Assembly (NCBI GenBank): GCA_964418585.1
Contig: CAYQMG010000118.1
Span: 96,057 to 160,056, forward strand
DNA: 64,000 nucleotides
Source of the DNA: JAJRTE01 sp964418585
Lineage (GTDB): Bacteria > Myxococcota_A > UBA796 > JAJRTE01
Direction: 5' to 3'
Each line of letters begins with the position of its first letter. Positions within the stretch are counted from its first letter, which is position 1. Shown one piece after another: positions 36,925 to 45,049 of this stretch. The position numbers were made by a program, and so were the translations under genes. The notes beneath the pieces are model-generated. The model saw only the letters and a list, made by a program, of their open reading frames with translations, was not told where the DNA came from and ran no database searches.

Positions 36925-38724
36925 ATGGGAGAAACGATCCTCCAGGTTTTCTTCGACCAGGTCCATGAAATCGGAAAAGCGCGGTCGGCGCTGGTGGCCA
37001 AACGAGGCGGGGATTGGATCTCCTGGACGTGGGAGGACTACGGTGCAGAGGTATGCCGGGCAGCTCGAGGCCTCCGGGCACTGGAGGTTGGGCCTGGCGA
37101 CCGTGTGGTCATCCTGAGCGCCAACCGGCCAGAATGGCTGTTCGTGGATCTCGCCGCCATGTGCCTTGGTGCTGCCGGTATCGGCGCGTACCCCAACGAT
37201 CTTTCGGACAACGTGCGCTATCTGGTGGAGCACGCGCGGGCCAAGGTCCTGGTGGTGGACACGGGGGAGCAGTTGGACAAGACTCGAGCCTGGCGGGACC
37301 GGGTGGACACGCTGCGTTGGGTCATCGTCCTGGACCCGGAGGGGGTCGAGTCTGCCGGGAAGGTGTTGACGTGGCATGAGGTGCTCGAGCAGGCCGATCC
37401 ATCCCTCCTACCGGATTCGGTACTGGAAGAGGAAGCACGCCGGATTCCAGCGGAGCAGCTCGCCATGATCGTCTACACATCCGGGACCACGGGACCTCCC
37501 AAGGGAGCAATGTACTCTCACGCGAACCTCCTCTACGAGAGCCAGGCCCTCAAGACCATTCTGGTGCGGGATGAGCAGGTGCTCACAACCCTCTCGTTTC
37601 TTCCCCTGTGTCACATTGCGGAGCGTCTCCAGGGTGAACTCGTGGCGATCCTTGCCGGAGCGACTGTGCATTTCGCGGAGAGCCTGGACAAACTCAAGGA
37701 CAATCTGGCGGAGGTTCGGCCGACCGTGCTCCTGGCAGTGCCGAGGGTCTGGGAAAAATTCTACGCGGCCATTCGGGCCCAGTTCGACGCTGCAACGGGT
37801 CTCACCCGGTTACTGGTGGAGCGGACCCTGTCCGCGGGCACGGTCGTGGCGCATTGCCGCAATCATGGCGTCCCCATCCCGCTCCTCGTGCAGGCCCAGT
37901 GGCGTATCCTCCGCCCCCTCGTGGTGGACAGGCTCAAAACCGCGCTTGGACTCGAGCGCGTCTCGATCTTCCTGTCCGGAGCTGCGCCGCTCTCCAGGAC
38001 GGTGGCGGAATTTTTCGGTGCGCTCGACATGGACATCCATGAAGTCTACGGTCAGACCGAGTGCGTCGGTGTGTGTACCGTGAATCCACCCGGCGCGATC
38101 CGGTTTGGCACCGTGGGTCTTCCTCAGGCGGGGTGCGAGGTGATACTCGGCGATGACCAGGAGGTGCTGGTGCGCGGCCCCAACGTATTCTTGGGCTATC
38201 TGGACGATCCGGAAGCGACCCGGGAGGCGGTGGACGATCAGGGCTGGCTGCACACCGGCGATGTGGGTACGTTTACGCCCGAAGGGTACCTCATCATCAC
38301 CGATCGAAAAAAGGACATCATTGTCACGGCGGGCGGCAAGAACGTTGCACCTCAGAACATCGAGAACATCCTCAAGACCTACCCCGGTGTCAGCCAGGTG
38401 GTGGTCACCGGAGACCGCCGGAAATACCTGGTGGCGCTCATCGCGCTCGACCCGGGCGCTTCAGATGCGCTGAGTGCGGCTGCAGGGTTGTCTTCCTTCC
38501 CGGTGGAGGTCCTGCGAGAACGCGAGGAGGTCCGGGAGGTGGTCCAGAAATACGTGGATGAGGTCAACGCTTCCTTGCCCGGTTACTCGCGCATCAAGTA
38601 CTTCCGCTTCCTCCCACGGGAACTCTCGGTGGAAGCGGGGGAGATGACCCCGTCGCTGAAGGTCAAGCGCCGGGTCGTGGAAGCGCGGTATCGTGACCTG
38701 ATAGAAACGATGTACGACGAATGA
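36925..38724 (+). CDS. long-chain acyl-CoA synthetase (AMP-forming)
   Basis: Activates fatty acids to acyl-CoA through an acyl-adenylate. The 599 residues carry the ANL-superfamily signatures in order: P-loop YTSGTTGPPKGAMYSH (about 180-195), LPLCHIAERLQGE, YGQTECVGVC (adenine binding), HTGDVGTFTPEGY, the hinge DRKKDIIVTAGGKNVAPQNIE with the catalytic region, and a C-terminal lid. Overall it resembles FadD15/bubblegum-type long-chain synthetases. ATG 36925 has GAGGAGG four bases upstream. The stop overlaps the start of the radical SAM-TPR gene (ATGA), so the two are translated together, which suggests that they share a pathway. Chain length unknown. Confidence 0.92.
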   Translation: MGETILQVFFDQVHEIGKARSALVAKRGGDWISWTWEDYGAEVCRAARGLRALEVGPGDRVVILSANRPEWLFVDLAAMCLGAAGIGAYPNDLSDNVRYLVEHARAKVLVVDTGEQLDKTRAWRDRVDTLRWVIVLDPEGVESAGKVLTWHEVLEQADPSLLPDSVLEEEARRIPAEQLAMIVYTSGTTGPPKGAMYSHANLLYESQALKTILVRDEQVLTTLSFLPLCHIAERLQGELVAILAGATVHFAESLDKLKDNLAEVRPTVLLAVPRVWEKFYAAIRAQFDAATGLTRLLVERTLSAGTVVAHCRNHGVPIPLLVQAQWRILRPLVVDRLKTALGLERVSIFLSGAAPLSRTVAEFFGALDMDIHEVYGQTECVGVCTVNPPGAIRFGTVGLPQAGCEVILGDDQEVLVRGPNVFLGYLDDPEATREAVDDQGWLHTGDVGTFTPEGYLIITDRKKDIIVTAGGKNVAPQNIENILKTYPGVSQVVVTGDRRKYLVALIALDPGASDALSAAAGLSSFPVEVLREREEVREVVQKYVDEVNASLPGYSRIKYFRFLPRELSVEAGEMTPSLKVKRRVVEARYRDLIETMYDE

Positions 38725-41237
38725 ACGACATGCCGGCCGGGTCGAATTCCGTGGAAGCAGCGCCGGGCCACACCTGTGCAGCCCCCTGGGACGGAGCCGT
38801 GGTCCATCTCAGCGGCGCAGTGTTTCCCTGCACCATGCTGTGCCACCGGTCCTGTGGCGCCTCTCTCCTCCTGGGCAACCTTCGCACAGAACCGCTCGAG
38901 GCCATCCTCACGGGGCCGAGGGCGCGCGCACTCCGCAGGCGCCTCGCCCGGGGAGACCTGGAGGGCCTTTGCTGCGCCCACTGCGACCGCGCGTTCACCT
39001 GCAATCTCTACGGCGACCCGGTGACCGCTCGACCGGTGGCGGAACCGAACTGGACCAAAAAGGGGCCGGAAAGGAATCCAGCCACCACCCCATTCCGACT
39101 GGAGCTGGCGCTCACCGACCGGTGCAACCTGCGGTGCCGGATGTGCGCCCTGACCCGGGACGAAGGGACTCCGCCCGGTGTATCCGGCAACGGGTTCATG
39201 CCCTTGAACGTGGTGGAAGCGGCGGTCCGGGGGGCGGTGACCCTGGCCGGAAAGGCTTCGGTGCAGGTGTGGCTCCACTGGCTGGGAGAACCACTGCTCC
39301 ACCCCGAGATCCACCGGGTGCTCCAGTGCCTCGCCGAGGCCGGGGAAACTGTGCGTATCTTTCTCGTGACCAATGGGGTACGGCTCTCCGAGGAGACCGC
39401 TCGCACACTCCTCGAACTCCCATGCCCGGTCACGCTCTCGGTGTCTCTCAACGCCTGGACCCGCTCGACATACCGGAAAATCCATGGAACCGACCGGCTG
39501 GATCACGTCGTGCGGCAAACTCGAGCCTACCTCAATGCGCGCACATCCGCCTCCGGCCGGTATCCTCGCCCGGTCATCGTCACCCTCGTGGTCCTCAAGG
39601 AGAACCTCCTCGAGGCGCCCGCCTTCGTGCACGGATGGGAGACCTGGTTCCAGGAAGCGGGAGGAACGCCCTCCTTCTCGCTCAACGGCAGACCTGCAAG
39701 CACGGACGAGCAGGTCATGCTCCTGTGCGAGGTGGACGACCCCGCGTCCCCGGCCCTGTTCCGCGAGGCGGTGCGCCGGAGCGGTATCCGCCAGACCCTG
39801 GTCGACCTGAACGCCTCCCGGCCGCTGGACCGACTCGTCACATGGTCCGTCTCGATGCCGCACGACTCCCCGCCCGACATACGCATCGACCCGGCCTTGC
39901 TCCTCCAACTCACCAGCCCAGACGGCCCGATCCTGCCTCGAGAACTCCCCGCCGTGCTCCGCGCACTCCTCGCCGCGGGCCGGCACGACCTGGCACACCG
40001 TCTGCTCGAGCAATGCATCAACGACGTGAAACGCCCTCTCCCTCAAATGGTCACCGTCGCCCTCGACCAGGGGGACCACCTCTTCGTCCGCACCCTCCTC
40101 GAGAAGCACAGACAAATCCTGCAGGACCGGGCATGGTACTGGGCAACCCTCGGCCGCGCATGGCTCGCCTCCGGTCGCCCCAAACTTGCTCGAGACGCCT
40201 TCATGGAAAGCCTCCGCCGGGCCACGGCCGATGACACACACCTCCGACTCGACGTGCATCAGCGCCTGGCCCACCTCCACCTGCATCGGAACGACTGGAA
40301 GGCCGCACTGGATGAAACACGCGCCGCCCTCGAGCACGCCGAGGTCCCGACCGAACACCTCGAGCGCCTTGCCGGTGCGCTGCGCACCATTCTGGAAGGA
40401 ACTCCCGCCCAGGCCCGCGCCGCCCAGGCACTGCTCCCTCATATCGTGGATACATCCTCGTGGGAGCCCGAGCGCGTGGCGCTCAGAACGCAATGGCTGC
40501 GGGGTCGGACACTGCTGGCCCGCGGCGAACTCACCGAGGCTCGAACCATTCTGGAGCGCTGCCTCGCCCACCTCTTTCCATGGCACCCGGAACTGGAACT
40601 CGGCGTTCGCCACGCCCTGGTCGACCTCTACCTGGCCATGGAAAACGCCGAAGAGGCGCTGCAACACGCCCGTAAAGCGGTCAGCCTTGCGCCGGAAGAC
40701 GCTTACAGCCGTCGCCTCGAGGCCGAGGCAGAGGCAGAGTCATGCTACCGGCAGGGCCGTGTCGAGGAAGCCCGCCGGACCATAGGGCGGTTTCTGGACA
40801 ATGAGGAATTCGATCCAGACCAGCGGGTGCAGACCCTGTTTCGGGTCCACTTGCACGGGGACATCACCGGGGCAATGGACCTGGCGACCCGATTCTTGCA
40901 AACCAGGCCCGGGGACCCGTTCGCCTTGTGGATCCGAGGCGCCAACCGGTTGAGAATCGGCGACCTGGAACAGGCCGAATCAGACCTCGAGCAAAGTCTG
41001 GCCCTGGCCCGGGCCCGACAGGCGCCGTTCCTCGACGCCGTGCTCGACTCCCTGGCCGAGCTGGCCCTGAACCAGGATGAACCGGCACGGGCCATCCTGT
41101 ACGCTCGCGAGGCCCTGGCCATCCGGCCCGAAAGGCAACAGACCGCCCGACTCCTGGCCCGGGCACAGACCCTGACAGCCAGCACGCGCCACGGTGCCCC
41201 GGAAACGACAACAGACCACTCCCATCAAACGGAGTGA
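38721..41237 (+). CDS. SPASM-radical SAM-TPR fusion protein
   Basis: Unusual 838-residue protein. Residues about 15-95 form a SPASM-type module with Cys19 (CAAPW), Cys37, Cys41, Cys45, Cys84, Cys85, Cys88 and Cys94, spaced as in auxiliary Fe-S cluster domains (LGNLRTEPLEAIL between). The radical SAM core follows, with the [4Fe-4S]-SAM motif CNLRCRMC at Cys135, Cys139 and Cys142, and typical WLHWLGEPLLHPE and FLVTNGVRL strands. From about 400 to 830 the protein is a series of TPR-like helical repeats (RGRTLLARGELTEARTIL, ALVDLYLAMENAEEAL). SPASM domains normally sit after the core, so the order is reversed. Radical SAM/SPASM enzymes modify peptides or proteins, and TPRs bind proteins; a modification target is likely but unknown. 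Coupled to the acyl-CoA synthetase upstream. Confidence 0.85.
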   Translation: MNDMPAGSNSVEAAPGHTCAAPWDGAVVHLSGAVFPCTMLCHRSCGASLLLGNLRTEPLEAILTGPRARALRRRLARGDLEGLCCAHCDRAFTCNLYGDPVTARPVAEPNWTKKGPERNPATTPFRLELALTDRCNLRCRMCALTRDEGTPPGVSGNGFMPLNVVEAAVRGAVTLAGKASVQVWLHWLGEPLLHPEIHRVLQCLAEAGETVRIFLVTNGVRLSEETARTLLELPCPVTLSVSLNAWTRSTYRKIHGTDRLDHVVRQTRAYLNARTSASGRYPRPVIVTLVVLKENLLEAPAFVHGWETWFQEAGGTPSFSLNGRPASTDEQVMLLCEVDDPASPALFREAVRRSGIRQTLVDLNASRPLDRLVTWSVSMPHDSPPDIRIDPALLLQLTSPDGPILPRELPAVLRALLAAGRHDLAHRLLEQCINDVKRPLPQMVTVALDQGDHLFVRTLLEKHRQILQDRAWYWATLGRAWLASGRPKLARDAFMESLRRATADDTHLRLDVHQRLAHLHLHRNDWKAALDETRAALEHAEVPTEHLERLAGALRTILEGTPAQARAAQALLPHIVDTSSWEPERVALRTQWLRGRTLLARGELTEARTILERCLAHLFPWHPELELGVRHALVDLYLAMENAEEALQHARKAVSLAPEDAYSRRLEAEAEAESCYRQGRVEEARRTIGRFLDNEEFDPDQRVQTLFRVHLHGDITGAMDLATRFLQTRPGDPFALWIRGANRLRIGDLEQAESDLEQSLALARARQAPFLDAVLDSLAELALNQDEPARAILYAREALAIRPERQQTARLLARAQTLTASTRHGAPETTTDHSHQTE

Positions 41238-41267
41238 GCCGCCGAAAAGGAAACGTGGAATATTCCG

Positions 41268-41600
41268 TCATCCTCCAGGAAAACGGAATACCTTCTTAAG
41301 CGTCAACAATTCCATCGGATTGTTGGACTTGACCCTGCCCATCATGAAATCACTCGCACCCGGAGTGTACCCTTTCATGACCATCTTGATGAACAACTTG
41401 GGACTCGTCTTCAGCACCAGGTCCGCCCGGTCCACGGCCTTGCCCGGCTTGATCTCGCAGGTGTCCGGCGTCAGAAACGCCGTGCATTTCCCCGTCGGAT
41501 CGTCCCCGATGCTGAAGTAGATGGTCATGTCCTTGTCCAGCACTCCCTTGTTGAAGTAGCCGGGAAGATTGGCAAAAATCTGCTCGACCGTGGTTTCCAT
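41268..41600 (-). CDS. SCP2 sterol-carrier-like lipid-binding protein
   Basis: Single-domain SCP2 protein of 110 residues. The family fold binds acyl chains, acyl-CoA or sterols in a hydrophobic tunnel. Signs are VEQIFANLPGYFNKG at the N-terminus, the acidic-sheet segment ADLVLKTSPKLFIKMVMKG and the closing SDFMMGRVKSNNPMELLTL, which lines the tunnel. ATG 41600 is set by GAGGAGG seven bases upstream. It is convergent with the radical SAM-TPR gene (30-base gap) and divergent from queD. Adjacent acyl-CoA synthetase suggests a fatty acyl connection (inference). Confidence 0.85.
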   Translation of the reverse strand: METTVEQIFANLPGYFNKGVLDKDMTIYFSIGDDPTGKCTAFLTPDTCEIKPGKAVDRADLVLKTSPKLFIKMVMKGYTPGASDFMMGRVKSNNPMELLTLKKVFRFPGG

Positions 41601-41686
41601 GCGACGCCCTCCTCTGCTGGTCACTGCTCCAGGCCGCCTCCTGCCGCCCTCGTGCAAAGGCAACCGTTCGCACCCCTTCTTTCTGG

Positions 41687-41716
41687 TGCTTACGATCCCG
41701 ATGAAGGACTTGTCAA
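41687..41716 (-). promoter_or_regulatory. sigma70-like promoter of the SCP2 gene
   Basis: Minus strand TTGACA (41711-41716) and TAAGCA (41687-41692), 18-base spacer, about 85 bases before the start. Confidence 0.4.
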
Positions 41717-41832
41717 TGTGATTTGGCGCCGACGTGACGGTGAATGCAGGCGCAGATTCTCCGTCTCCGGCTTGGGGGAGGTGCGGGGTTTTTCAAACAA
41801 CCTGTTCTACTATCAGTATCAGATGCTTGTGG

Positions 41833-41861
41833 TTGACAGCGGCGCATTCGGAGAGTATAGG
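41833..41861 (+). promoter_or_regulatory. sigma70-like promoter of queD
   Basis: TTGACA (41833-41838) and TATAGG (41856-41861) with a 17-base spacer, about 80 bases before the GTG start. A consensus -35 makes this one of the strongest candidates. Confidence 0.55.
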
Positions 41862-41945
41862 AGAGGGGTTCAGGTACCAAGCGAGGGGAGGCCGGTGGGT
41901 CGGAGGCCTCTTTCCCGAGTATCGAGACAGGCCCTGGAGAAAGAA

Positions 41946-42308
41946 GTGAACGTCGAGTTGACGAAGGAGTTTCGATTTGAGGCCGCGCATCGATTGCCCT
42001 TGCTGCCGGAGGGTCACAAGTGTCGGCGACTGCACGGGCACAGCTTTCGAGTCGAGGTGCGGGTTTTTGGGGAGGTGGATCCCGAGAGCGGGATGTTGCT
42101 CGACTACGGACGGATCAAGGAGGCATTCGCGCCCATCCATGAGCGACTCGATCACACCTATCTGAATGAGATCGAAGGGCTTGAGAACCCCACCTCAGAG
42201 ACGTTGGCCGAATGGATATGGAAGCGGCTGAAGCCGTCGCTGCCTCAGCTTCACGCGATCGTGGTTCACGAGACATGCACTGCCTGCTGCGTTTACCGGG
42301 GGGGCTGA
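41946..42308 (+). CDS. queD: 6-carboxytetrahydropterin synthase QueD
   Basis: Makes 6-carboxy-5,6,7,8-tetrahydropterin from dihydroneopterin triphosphate, the first committed step of queuosine biosynthesis. The 120 residues have normal length. Zinc is held by His15 (EAAHRL), His30 and His32 (LHGHSF); Cys26 in HKCRRL is the likely catalytic cysteine. LDYGRIKEAF, LDHTYLN and PTSETLAEWIW are family sites, and the C-terminal HETCTACCVY holds a substrate-binding Glu. GTG start at 41946 with GGAG upstream; the long open upstream frame is not coding. queA and tgt lie 15 kb downstream. Belongs to the PTPS superfamily; QueD is preferred to PTPS-III by length and motifs. Confidence 0.9.
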   Translation: MNVELTKEFRFEAAHRLPLLPEGHKCRRLHGHSFRVEVRVFGEVDPESGMLLDYGRIKEAFAPIHERLDHTYLNEIEGLENPTSETLAEWIWKRLKPSLPQLHAIVVHETCTACCVYRGG

Positions 42309-42327
42309 GCGTGAGGTGGGGGGACGC

Positions 42328-45018
42328 ATGACGGGACTGAGGGAGCCGACCTGTCGAAGGGAATGGGAAGGCAGGGGTGGTTGCGGGTGCGGATGTGCGC
42401 GCGGGTCCGGGCGGTATATTGTCGTTGCCGGTCTGGTGGTTCTGGCGTTTGCGTGGGAGTTGTTGGGAGCGATTGGTGAGGTTGAGGCGGCGGAGCCGGA
42501 GCCGCGCAAGGAAGTGCGGGCGACGCGGGTGGTGGGACACATCGAGGTGGATGGCCGTCTGGAGGAGCCGGCCTGGGCACGGGGGCAACCGGTAACCGGA
42601 TTCACGCAGACGAGCCCGAACGAGGGTGAGCCGGCCAGTCTGGAGACGGAGGTGGTGGTGCTGTTTGACGACGAGGCGCTCTACGTGGGAGCGCGTCTCC
42701 ACGATTCCGCTCCTCCGACCACCCGCCTGAGTCGCCGTGATGACTACGTGCCTGCCGACTGGTTCGGTGTCCACCTGGATCCTCATCACGACCATCTGAG
42801 CGGCGCCTCGTTTTATGTGAGCGCAGCCGGTGTCCAGCGTGACACGCTGAGATACAACGATGTGCACGGCGACACCGACTGGGATGCGGTGTGGGAATCG
42901 GCGGTCCAGGTCGACGAAGGAGGCTGGACGGTGGAGATCCGCATTCCGTTCTCGCAGCTCCGTTTCCAGGCGACCGAGCACCCGGTCTGGGGAATTCATT
43001 TCACCCGTTCGATCAACCGGTTGCACGAGGAGGACGGGTGGGTGTACATCCCGCTTCAAGCCTCTGGATTCGTGTCCTGGTTCGGGCACCTCGTGGGGCT
43101 CGAAGGTATCCGGCCGCGGCGGAATCTGGAACTGCTCCCGTACGGGGTTGTGCGAGGAGGCATGAGCACCTGGGATCGGGACAGCAACCCGGTCGATCCT
43201 GTGCACGTCCCCTATGTGGACACCCTGGACCTGGGCCTGGATTTCAAGTACGGAATCGGCCCCAGCCTGACGCTCACGGGCACGATCAACCCGGATTTCG
43301 GCCAGGTCGAGGTGGACCCGGCGGTGGTCAACCTGTCTCAGTACGAAACCTTTTACGCGGAGAAGCGCCCGTTTTTCCTCGAAGGTTCCGACCTGTTCGA
43401 TTTCGGGGCATCCGGTGCGTCGAGCAACTGGACGTTCAACCTTTGGGAACCACAGGTGTTCTACTCGAGACGAATCGGGCGCGCTCCGCACCTGTCCGGC
43501 TCCGCCGATGCTGCCTACGTCTCTCCAGAGCACGAGACGCGCATTCTGGGCGCGGCCAAGCTGACCGGCAAGACGCCGGGGGGGCTCTCTGTGGCGACCT
43601 TGAGCGCCCTCACCGCTCCAGTCTACGTGGACGAGGTCCTCCTGGACGGGTCGGAACAATCGCAGCTCGTGGAACCGCTGTCCAACTATGCCGTGGGCCG
43701 GGTGACGCAGGATTTGCCGGATGGGCGTGGCAAGGTGGGGGCGATGTTGACCTCGGTCTACCGGAATCTGCCGGCCGAGGGCGACCTTCGGACCCTTCCC
43801 CGGACGGCCACGACCGCGGGCCTGGACGGATTTCTGGTCCTGGGTGACCGGAAATGGGTGGTGGATACGTCGTTGAACGGTTCCTATGTGGAGGGTGATC
43901 CGGCGGCGATGGAGAGCTTGCAGACCTCCTCTGCCCGATACTTTCAGCGCCCAGACGCCGATCACCTGGATCTGGACACGGAAGCCACGTCGCTGATGGG
44001 CTGGATGGGCAACCTGGCGGTGAACTCCGAGGGGGGCAAACTGGGCGTGAACGTCAAGGCCACGGCCATCAGCCCCGGGTACGAGGTGAACGATCTCGGC
44101 TATCTTCGCCGGTCTGACGTTATCTACTCCCATGGGTTGATTCGATACGACGAAACCGAACCGGGGCGTGTCCTCCGGAACTGGCGCCTGTGGGCGTCCA
44201 AGTATCAGAGCTGGAATTTCGGCGGGGACCTCATCTCGAACGGCCTTTCGGGGAACATCAGCGGCAAGCTGCTCAACTACTGGGGCGGTTGGGTAGGTGG
44301 TGGCGCCCGTCTCTCAAGCTGGGACGACCGGCTGACTCGAGGCGGCCCTCTGACCGTGAATCCCAGTGGGGGATACGGCTACACGGGTATCTACTCGGAC
44401 TACCGGAAACGATTTTTCGGGCAGATAGGCGGCAGCGTGTCGTGGAACCGGGATGCGGGGCGAAGTCTGAGCGTTTTTCTGGTTACCCGTTGGCAGGCCA
44501 CGGACGGACTCAAGATAGTGTTTCTGCCGGACCTGGGATGGAGCGAGGATGCGGCGCAGTACGTCGGGGAAGTCGACCCGGCGCCCACGACCCACCCACC
44601 GGTGGAGACCGAGGTGGGATACCTGTTTTCCGAACTCGAGTCCTGGAACCTCTCCCTGACGACCCGCGTGGACTGGATTCTCTCGCCCAAGCTCAGCCTG
44701 CAAGTGTATGCACAGCCGATGGTCTACACGGGAGACTACGGTATCCTGAAGCTCCTTGCGGCCCCAAAGACCTTCGAATTCGTACCCTACTCGACGCAGT
44801 CCCAGGATTTTGATTTCAATTTTGCGAGTTTCAGGGCGAGCGTGGTGCTGCGGTGGGAGTTCCGGCCGGGCTCGGCGTTCTATGCGGTCTACACGTCGGA
44901 CCGGTCGAACACGGAAAACAGTGCGGTGTTTCGGGGCATTGCAGACCTCGGCGTGCTCGCGGACGCCCCGGCAGGGGACATGTTCATGCTGAAGCTGAGC
45001 TACTGGTGGACGCCCTGA
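42328..45018 (+). CDS. DUF5916 outer-membrane protein with CBM9-like N-domain
   Basis: Protein of 896 residues, probably an outer-membrane barrel with a periplasmic or surface binding domain. A signal-anchor-like segment (IVVAGLVVLAFAWELL, about 31-46) precedes the mature chain. The CBM9/DOMON-like domain (about 65-260) has VDGRLEEPAWARGQPV and FGVHLDPHHDHLSGASFYV, the usual signature of proteins joined to DUF5916. From about 265 on, DUF5916 signs include GTINPDFGQVEVDPAVVNLS and YETFYAEKRPFFLEGSDLF; beta-strand-rich sequence runs to the end. A Cys-rich, positively charged N-terminus (about 9-25) is odd for a signal peptide. Role unknown; some relatives sit near peptidases or carbohydrate systems. 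It follows queD by 19 bases and may share its promoter. Confidence 0.8.
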   Translation: MTGLREPTCRREWEGRGGCGCGCARGSGRYIVVAGLVVLAFAWELLGAIGEVEAAEPEPRKEVRATRVVGHIEVDGRLEEPAWARGQPVTGFTQTSPNEGEPASLETEVVVLFDDEALYVGARLHDSAPPTTRLSRRDDYVPADWFGVHLDPHHDHLSGASFYVSAAGVQRDTLRYNDVHGDTDWDAVWESAVQVDEGGWTVEIRIPFSQLRFQATEHPVWGIHFTRSINRLHEEDGWVYIPLQASGFVSWFGHLVGLEGIRPRRNLELLPYGVVRGGMSTWDRDSNPVDPVHVPYVDTLDLGLDFKYGIGPSLTLTGTINPDFGQVEVDPAVVNLSQYETFYAEKRPFFLEGSDLFDFGASGASSNWTFNLWEPQVFYSRRIGRAPHLSGSADAAYVSPEHETRILGAAKLTGKTPGGLSVATLSALTAPVYVDEVLLDGSEQSQLVEPLSNYAVGRVTQDLPDGRGKVGAMLTSVYRNLPAEGDLRTLPRTATTAGLDGFLVLGDRKWVVDTSLNGSYVEGDPAAMESLQTSSARYFQRPDADHLDLDTEATSLMGWMGNLAVNSEGGKLGVNVKATAISPGYEVNDLGYLRRSDVIYSHGLIRYDETEPGRVLRNWRLWASKYQSWNFGGDLISNGLSGNISGKLLNYWGGWVGGGARLSSWDDRLTRGGPLTVNPSGGYGYTGIYSDYRKRFFGQIGGSVSWNRDAGRSLSVFLVTRWQATDGLKIVFLPDLGWSEDAAQYVGEVDPAPTTHPPVETEVGYLFSELESWNLSLTTRVDWILSPKLSLQVYAQPMVYTGDYGILKLLAAPKTFEFVPYSTQSQDFDFNFASFRASVVLRWEFRPGSAFYAVYTSDRSNTENSAVFRGIADLGVLADAPAGDMFMLKLSYWWTP

Positions 45019-45049
45019 CAAGGCGGCGGGACGGTGGAAGGGATGATCA

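Larger units (their letters stand above)
41601..41945. other. divergent intergenic region with two promoters, 345 bp
   Basis: Between the SCP2 and queD genes. It holds two promoter-like elements, one for each direction (41687-41716 minus, 41833-41861 plus). Nothing coding seen; long open frames through it are chance. Confidence 0.55.

Noticed and set aside
38721..41237. QueE (radical SAM enzyme of queuosine synthesis)
   Set aside because: QueE is about 210-250 residues with no SPASM or TPR; this protein is 838 residues with both.
42115..44133. 672-codon minus-strand frame opposite DUF5916 gene
   Set aside because: The plus-strand gene has clear family motifs; this frame has none.
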